Shown here piece by piece: positions 57,163 through 64,000 of a stretch of 64,000 bases of DNA. The DNA is from Lactarius indigo (lineage: Eukaryota; Basidiomycota; Agaricomycetes; Russulales; Russulaceae), in assembly GCA_025766275.1 (NCBI GenBank), contig JAFKAC010000001.1:1364001-1428000 (forward strand), given 5' to 3'. How positions within the stretch are numbered: position 1 is the stretch's first letter; each line of letters begins with the position of its first letter. Made by a program: the position numbers and the translations under genes. Below the pieces are notes generated by a model that worked only from the letters and a program-made list of their open reading frames with translations, had not been told where the DNA came from and made no database searches.

Positions 57163-57840
57163 GCAGACTACCCCCCAACGACATGCTTGTCTCGCTTCCG
57201 GCTCAACTGTCACAAAATCCGCGCGTGGCTCTCGCGCTCGCGCAAGCTCGAGTACAGGTAGCGCGTGGGTCAAGATGGTACGCCCGCCACCTGGGGACCT
57301 GGCCAAAGACGACGACAAGGACAGTAATGCTTCGGGGTACACAGAGGACAACTGGATCATGGAGATCGCATGCCGCGTTGCGCGATGAGGAAGAAGGCCG
57401 AGGACCAGCGCAGGACCAAGTCCACTGCGGCCGTGGCCATCACGGGGACGCCCGCTCGGGTTCGCATGCGGGTCAAGGCGCCTCCCGGCACAAGGGAGAG
57501 CGACGTGGAGAGCGGCAAGGCGGGAAACGCACTACCGGTATTGGCATCCGCCACCGGCCACCGGAACTTCCGGTTCTGCATCTGCGTCTCATCCTACGTC
57601 TGTCCCATTTGCTCCGCGCAGGTGACGCCGAGCCACGAAGCTGCGGAGGAGCCGAGCCCGTCGCCCACTCGCAAGCCAGTCTCACCACTAAGGTGCCACC
57701 TACCCTAACCCCTGCTACTACGGTGGCGGCGGATACCCCACTACCTGACTCGTCGCCTGGACCGCATGGGCGTAAACCGAGACAGCGGACAAGAAAATGA
57801 CGACGGATGCTGAGGGAAAGGATGCGCAATTGCAAGCGGC
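57163..57840 (+). pseudogene. Decayed second copy of the cysteine-rich gene's 3' part
   Basis: From 'cgcagactacc...gacgacatgcttg' it follows 26876-27240: the DDML-region codons, the 'gaccagcgcaggaccaag' block and a basic C-terminal coding stretch. The zinc-site exon is missing and the frame is broken by stops and indels. Open frames such as 57144-57800 are compositional. It abuts the Atg22 fragment directly. Confidence 0.65.
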
Positions 57841-58057
57841 GAAAGCTCGCTGGCGCTGGTGCCGCATGAAGTGCTGTTCAAACCTAGTTTACTGCATCTA
57901 TCTCCATTTGTCAATATTATGATGCCGCGGGTTTTTACTGTCGTGTCAAGCATAATTCACATGTGGTCTTCTGCTGTCAAACCCCTGGGTGGGTTAAAAA
58001 ATACGCGCCGTGTCTTCTCTCAACCAGGTCCCACAGTCCTGCCACGAAATGCTCCAA

Positions 58058-58230
58058 ACAGGTCAAAGACAAGTTAAGCGGATATCGGACAGGCTTCGAC
58101 CGAGCTCATCGTACACGCTAGGAGTGTTTTTTCAGGCCGCACAAGGGCTATAGGCTAATATCTTATAGATCTCATGTCTCGCAGCAATTGCGGATCAAGA
58201 GCGGTTTATTTGGACGTTGTTTGGACGCCC
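58058..58230 (+). pseudogene. DUF6535 3'-end scrap
   Basis: It matches the last about 170 bp of array genes ('aagcggatatcggacagg', 'tctcatgtctcgcagcaattgcg') with internal gaps. The DNA on its left, 57841-58057, shows nothing recognisable. Confidence 0.7.
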
Positions 58231-58614
58231 AGTACTGTAGTGTTTGAAATCTTGGCACTGCCGCCGAAATACCCATTCAAATCCCGCCTTTCTGTAAAAA
58301 ACTGTCGTGATGAGGCTCCATCTTCTTGAAAATTGCTATACGCTAGGAGGACTGCCGATAAATGCTGTATTATTTTGTGGTTGCGAGCACTATGACACTC
58401 AACGTAGGTGATTCTGTTCACGGAGGGGCTTCCTATCATATATCAATCTTTGGTTGACAGGCTTACAGTATGAATGATACAGCCCCGGATGGAGACAAAT
58501 GATGCCTAATCTGTCCACTGCTGGAGGTGTGAACGCTATAAATCCCTCTCCGAGTTGACGTGTAGTCGAGTAGCTCTCTCTCAGTAGCCCTCGTCACATA
58601 TTTTGACCCCAGAT
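58231..58614 (+). promoter_or_regulatory. Promoter of DUF6535 gene 6
   Basis: The conserved block 'ccccggatggagac' lies near 58482-58497. TATAAAT is at 58537-58543, 78 bp before the ATG. The palindromic ACGTTTCGAAAACGTTG box of the other units is absent, because this spacer is cut short. Confidence 0.55.
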
Positions 58615-60829
58615 ATGACTTCCCCCGACATGAATTTGTATATCGATGTTCCACTTCATCCTATGACTGGGCCTCAGCCTACAATTACTCAACCTCAAGG
58701 CATTCAGTCTACTGATCCCACTGATCCTCAGACCGGAGCTACTAACAATCACCGTGGGGGCGCTTCTGCACAGCAACCCGCGGACTCGGATAACCGTGAC
58801 AAAAACGCTCAACGAGGTATGTCAGTTTGCTGTTTTACAAACTGTATTCTCATCCGCGATCCGATTACCAGCCGAGAACTACGGAGACTCATCTGGAAGG
58901 TTGTGGACGATGTACCTCACTGAGGCTGAGAAGGAGGACAAAGAAATAACCGAGAACTGGAAGGTAGATACAGAGGGGATCCTCGTGTTTGTGAGTGCCC
59001 ATCTCTCTTTTCTGTATTTACTCCATCTAATGCACATGTCGAAGACTGGTCTGTTCTCGGCCACTGTTGCATCCTTCATTGTCGAAAGTTACAAGCAGCT
59101 ATCTCCCGACTCCGGCGGTACGACCAATGCGCTCCTTACTCAAATATCTCAACAACTTGTCAATGCCTCCAACGGGATACCTCTCGCAAGCGTTGCAGCG
59201 CAAAATAGTCAGCCTTTCAAGCCAACGGCTTCCGCCGTTAGGGTCAACGTGATGTGGTTCCTCAGTTTGGTCCTCAGTATAACTTGCGCGCTTTCAGCGA
59301 CATTGATGCAGCAGTGGGCTCGACGATATCAAGAACTCGCTCGGCGCCGCGGTGCACCTCACAAGCGTGCTCGTACGCGAGCGTACATCTTCTATGGCAT
59401 AAAAGGATTCAAAATGACCCGCGCCATCGAGGCAATGCCCGCGCTCTTACACTTATCGGTCTTCCTCTTCTTCGCGGGTCTCGTCGACTTTCTTTTTCCC
59501 ATCAACACGACCGTCGCATACTTCACTCTCAGCTGGATCGCTCTGTTTGCTGTTGTGTACGCAATTTTGACGATCTTACCCAACCTACGCCTTAATTGCC
59601 CGTATCGCACACCATTGTCCGGAATCACGTGGCGTTTATCCCAATTTTCCGTACTGGGAATCTTTCTGGCCATCCTAGGTATCGAGGGACCATTTCATGA
59701 ACCTTTGTTGTCCCTATGGTATTGGGCTCGCGGGCAGGTGACGGAACATTCTGGTCCCACCAAATGGAGGTCCACACTTGAAGAGCAGGTCAAGATGCGT
59801 CGTAAATGGCTTGAGAACGGCCTACGGAAAAGTGTTGAGCTTAGTGCTACTGACGCCCCGTCAACTGTGGACAAGGATGCACTTGAATGGACACTTACAG
59901 CCCTCGATGAAGACAAGGAGATTGAGGACTTTGCCGAACGCGTACCAGGATTCTTCGACTCCAAAGCCGTCCCGGATCCGACCTCGGCAATCCTTCCCCT
60001 TATGGCTAACCAGCCCGGCTCAACGACCATGACCGATCCCATCCTTGGATCCCGTCTCCGTGATCTCCTCAAGACGTGTATCCCAGGTACTTCACCTCTC
60101 ACTGAAGAAAAGCGAAGGAGACGTTTGCGGGTGTGTCTGAAGAGCCTGTGGTATTGCGGGAGGGCGTACAATCAGCTAAAGGAGTCGGAACCACTACCCC
60201 CCTATATCCGCATCGTTTTCGCCGATCCCGAGATGATTCATCGAATTCAGGCGGAAAAGGACCTCGCTGCGCGTGTCATAGGACGTTGTTTTTGGGCGTT
60301 GGTCACGAAGAAACTTTCTATCGACATCCACTCGCGCGATACTCGGGGTATTCAAGTCAATGAGGGGGAACTTGCGTGCCTGGCTGTCATCCTTGGCACA
60401 GTCAGTAGCGAGGTGATGTCTTTCCTTCGCCAGCCTGGCGCCATCGAACTTGCGAGCATCATTTCCCTCATATCTGCCGAGGCTGGCTCATTGGATGCTG
60501 ACAAAATCCCTCCGGATGTCCTGGATATACTCAAACAAACGCTCCGCGTCCTCTCTCAGACCCTTCTAACAGTGGATCACGCCAACCTGCCGCAAGATCA
60601 AATCAATCATTTTCACGAGATTTATTCCGCGGCTCCCAACTGGCTCAAAGACGAGCTGAAGCGGATATCGGAGAAGCTGCCGCCAGTGACCGTGGCGTTT
60701 CCTGAACCACAACTCCCACAGGAGCCATGGACTGATAAACCTCATGTACCGCAGCAACCGGGCCAGAACCAGACGCCGATCGAAGAAGTACCAGATAGCG
60801 CTATTGCGATGACATGTTTTAGACATTAG
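58615..60829 (+). CDS. DUF6535 membrane protein, array copy 6 (intact)
   Basis: Exons 58615-58816, 58872-58990 and 59045-60829 have 55- and 54-bp introns, phases 1 and 0, giving 701 residues. The start is ATG 58615; an in-frame TTG at 58603 is not needed. Exon 3 opens with 'TGLFSATVASF' at residue 108 and keeps all hydrophobic segments and the C-terminal blocks. Compared with copies 1 and 5, the last few codons are shifted by a missing G in the 'attggcgatg' stretch, so the protein ends in 'AIAMTCFRH'. Copy 4 shares several 5' features with it. Function is unknown. Confidence 0.87.
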
Positions 60830-61604
60830 TGAGGCGGGATTCAATCGAACCACCATATTCCATGAGCGACTGCGACGCAGCGCCATTCCCTGTAATTTAC
60901 CACACATATTTCTCGAGGTGGACAGGCCGTTTTACCTCGTCTACTAATCCCGCTTCCGTACCCGCCCGGCTAGTCATACTGTAACTTTGACTTCGCTTGT
61001 TGGTCGGGATCAGTCCTTCTGCCATCAGCCTTGCTCTGTACGTACTCTCCGATTCTTCGCCTGGTTTACATTAATACATACAGCACTGATTATACCGGAT
61101 TATGCCATGTACCTTGCCCTGCTATCATAAAAAAATTACCTCCGATTTAACACGATCCTGGGCTAGGTATCACCCACGAGAGTGTCATGATATTAATGCG
61201 GACAGGAGGTAGATAGGCCTCACCCGTTCGTGACGGACCGTTACCAAACATAGTTTCCAAAGTAGGATGGGATCGGGAACGTCGCAACGCTGGGGAGTAG
61301 ACGTATAGTTTCTTGTGTCACGTAGTTCATCAAGACTTGGCCCACGAGTCGCGTAGGCTGACGGTGGATAGTACGGTTCAACCATAAAAGAGCGGACCAA
61401 CTTGAATGAAACGCGTATATTCTATCCACAGGTATGCGTAGACGCAAATTCCAGTGCGTACAAATCCTCGACTCACGGCTCCGAAACCAAAAACAAAAAC
61501 AAAAAAAACTTCGCAAAACATAATTAGTTCATCAGGCTTTACCCTGGATTCAAAACCGACAGGATGGGCTAATCATCCACGCGCCCTATTCCTTCACCCA
61601 CAGA
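60830..61604. repeat. Downstream block of unit 6
   Basis: The common 3' flank is here: the 'gtcacgtagttcatcaagacttggccca' and 'gcgtaggctgacggtgga' stretches near 61318-61370, and an A-rich patch near 61490-61508. No gene is present. Confidence 0.6.
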
Positions 61605-62032
61605 CTAGATCTTCTTTTCGCTCTTGCCCTCGCTCTTAGAGGATCCGCTATCCATTTCGTCTGAAGACATCATGCAGGCGCTCGTCCCTCGCTGCTCCGC
61701 GGCCCACTGAGCTGCTGCGTATTTCAGCACGTTGACGCCGAGCCCAGCCACGAGACACCCAAGAGTGCTGAGAACGAACAAGACTGGGAAGGCCTTCCGG
61801 GTGCTTTCCATTCTTGTCTACTACTGCCTGGATCACATTCGATCCAATCTTTGCCCGCGCGCAACGATCCCACAGTTCAAATAGGCCAAAGAACTGTTAA
61901 TTTTCGTTTTTAAGCGAATGGCGTTCGTGACAGAGAGGAAGATAAACGAGCTATTCGCACCATATACTCAAACTCAGGAGAGGAGAGCTCGCTCATCATC
62001 GTCTGATACACAAGGTTGTACACCCAGAACTG
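61605..62032 (-). pseudogene. Atg22-like 3' fragment behind unit 6
   Basis: On the minus strand it carries parts of exon 13, intron 13 and exon 14 of the complete gene in order, ending abruptly near 62032 inside exon 13. Small deletions shift the frame in 'FPVLF.LSTLGCLVAGLGVNV'. It is the longest of the truncated copies and is convergent with DUF6535 copy 6. Confidence 0.8.
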
Positions 62033-62039
62033 ACGCGTG

Positions 62040-62650
62040 ACCAGTAACCGCGCGTGTGTCCTTGCGTGTATCTAAAGAGCCTCTGGCTTTGTGATATTAA
62101 TGCCATCACCGCCTCACGTCTGCGTTGTTCTTGCTGGTCAAGAGATGACTCACAGGATTCAGACCGACCTTGCCGTACGTATAATAAAATACTACTTTGA
62201 GGCTTCGGTCGTGAGGAAGGCGGCCGGCGGCATCAATCCGCGCCCGGATCATGGTGTTTGCGTGAACGGTGCCGAGCTGGTATGCCAGTGCCTATCGACG
62301 ATATTTGGCCGCCGTCGCAAGGTGCTGATTTCGCTCGGCCAGCACGGGGGCGCCGTCGAGCCCATGTACGAGATTCAGATTTTGATGAGGGAGAAAGTGC
62401 CGGGAGACATCCTGGGGATGGTTTTAACAAGCACTCGATATCACCTCGTTCGGGGTGGTCCATACGCTTATGGGACCTCCCCGTTGATCAAGTGCCGTTG
62501 TTCCACGACTTCGTCAACGCGCAAGCTCTCGTTTGGCTAAGAGTGAGGGAAGTCGCCTGAGAAGTTGTGTGGTCAAGAGGGCACGACGGACATGCCTAAA
62601 CCGGAGCAGTTACCGGAATCGTCGGTAAACACTGGCGTTCCGCAGCAATT
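62040..62650 (+). pseudogene. 3' half of an old DUF6535 copy
   Basis: It aligns with about 51440-51900. An open frame at 62091-62540 still reads 'GQEMTHRIQTDLAVRIIKYY', equivalent to the 'EMTHRIQ' block of the array genes, and then 'VCVNGAELVCQCLSTI'. The 5' half is missing; the fragment is joined directly to Atg22 debris. Confidence 0.65.
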
Positions 62651-64000
62651 GGGCGAGGAGTTGGCGCGGAAGGAAGGTACACTAGTGTATGGTGTCACAT
62701 GACTGACTGTAGGGCTGTAGGGCTGCTATACCCCTATTGATCTGTGACATACTCGTACCGCGTGTCGAAAAAATTCTTCAGGGATTCGATAAATGCCTAA
62801 TGTTCATCATGAGGGCAGTGAGTGCGTCTGAGGAACATCCTCACCTAATTTGGCATTGGCGGTTTCCCGGGGGCCCCCCGGCCCCGGCACACCGAAATAG
62901 ATCCACGAGCCTCTAGGCCCTAGGCCGGGCCGGTCTTAGTTATGACAAAGTATAGTATTTCCTCCCCACTATCCTGGCCAGCCTCCACTGGCACTCGAGG
63001 CCGCAGAAAAAGGATGTTCGCAATGTGCACTTCCATTCCGTCAATTATGCGCACATCCGTCTACCCAGGCTAATGGTCTTACTCAGGCTAATGGTCTTGA
63101 ACCCGCTCATTTACTTGTGAACTGAAGATCGACTCACGCGCGCTTTCCAGAAGCTCCCCAGATTGACTTAGGGAGAATTGAACTTTTAACATCTTGGGTG
63201 ATTCTTTCCTTCGGGTCGGGCGCTTGATCTTAGGTTGTTGTTACGGTATACCCACTGACAGACACGGTCCTTGGGGTGTATCTGTTCCTTCCCACATGCC
63301 CCATGCCTGCGTTGTGACATGTGATAGGGTACTGTTATGTGTATCGAGGCTTCCAAAGTTTTTGGGGTTCGTCGTCCTGGTCTGTTCGATTCGTGTTGCC
63401 AGTCCTATCGCTTCGGCGTTTCTCTTTCCCTGGCACACCATCTCTGGTAACACCGTCAGAAGTCTTCCCTGCCTCGCGTGTTCATCAATAACACCGTTCT
63501 ACTGCGTACGCTTCCTTTCTACTCTTCACAAGATTCGCAGACTCACACTCAGCGAATGGCCATCACGAGAAACCTACCGTATAAACCCCATTAATCATTC
63601 GTACTCAGCTCAAATGAACACAGGAGGCTTTCCTGATAAGCGTGCACGTTGGCACGGCTATACCCGCGGCTCCGCTCAGCTTCCTCTCGACAATGCGTCG
63701 TCCTTTTCTACCGAACCGCACCCTAGAACTATACCCCGTTCAGGCACTCCCACTTCTCGTGGGACCTGCGTTGCCCTTCGTGCTGCACGGCACTCATCCG
63801 GCATTCACGCAACGCGCTATCTGAGCTGCTTCTCCCACCATGACTGGAGCAACCTTCTTACCTGCAGGCACAAGGGCCGGAACTTCTTGCAACCGCCGGT
63901 ACTGGCCATGCGGATTCCTGTCATACCTTCCCTCGTCTCGTTGGAAACGACGGCACTGGTCCCTGTTCTGGGATACCTTCTCCATCATCGAGGTCAAACA
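62651..64000 (+). repeat. Spacer heading towards a further unit
   Basis: From about 62950 it follows the spacer of units 3-5 ('gatcgactcacgcgcgctttccagaagctcc', 'tctctggtaacaccgtcagaag'). This predicts another DUF6535 copy within about 1.5-2 kb beyond the window. No gene is seen here. Confidence 0.55.

Noticed and set aside
57144..57800. 218-codon frame in the 57 kb region
   Set aside because: Its sequence is a frame-shifted reading of the decayed cysteine-rich gene copy.
1..64000. CRISPR arrays, operons, bacterial or phage defence systems, rRNA and tRNA genes
   Set aside because: None seen. Repeats are LTRs, promoters and segmental duplications of a eukaryotic genome; no cloverleaf was recognised by eye, though a tRNA scan was not possible.

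Overview
The window looks like a nuclear segment of a filamentous basidiomycete, most likely an agaricomycete. The reasons are spliceosomal introns of about 46-79 bp, fungal LTR and non-LTR retrotransposons, and a multicopy family that I recognise as the DUF6535 membrane proteins of Agaricomycetes. No bacterial signals, CRISPR arrays, rRNA or convincing tRNAs were seen. Species cannot be fixed from the sequence alone. Left third (1-22460): a retroelement cluster sits inside the upstream DNA of the first DUF6535 gene. A Ty1/copia element (278-13379, target duplication CTGAA) is itself split by a Ty3/gypsy chromovirus on the minus strand (1046-8836, target duplication CCTAC). The gypsy element has two 487-bp LTRs with no difference found by eye, open gag and pol frames, a GGGTTTT slippery heptamer in the gag-pol overlap, and a primer site complementary to the predicted 5' end of its own transcript (a Tf1-type self-priming arrangement). 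The copia polyprotein is in frame across the insertion, but its reverse transcriptase active site reads HVNN instead of a VDD motif. After 186 bp of host spacer comes an EN-RT-RNase H LINE (13587-22444, 16-bp target duplication, 40-base A tail). Its ORF2 is broken by a 579-bp solo LTR and two CGA-to-TGA stops. Right two thirds (22461-64000): a tandem array of duplicated units. Each full unit has a spacer of roughly 1.5-2.5 kb with a shared promoter layout, a three-exon DUF6535 gene on the plus strand, and then a convergent piece of an Atg22-like transporter gene. Three array genes look intact (23103, 54080, 58615). Three are pseudogenes in different states (29379, 38751, 44451), and two older remnants remain (50310, 62040). 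One divergent DUF6535 gene lies on the minus strand (32482-34451). A complete Atg22-like gene of 14 short exons (47387-49763, minus) is present once. Its 3' end or internal exons recur as debris behind other units (25.7, 41.2, 57.0 and 61.6 kb), so the array grew by copying pieces that included the tail of this neighbour. A small cysteine-rich gene (26366-27091) has a decayed second copy at 57.2 kb fused to an Atg22 exon fragment. How the genes work together is not known: DUF6535 has no assigned function. The evidence points to birth-and-death evolution of a membrane-protein cluster in a transposon-rich, CpG-mutating region.
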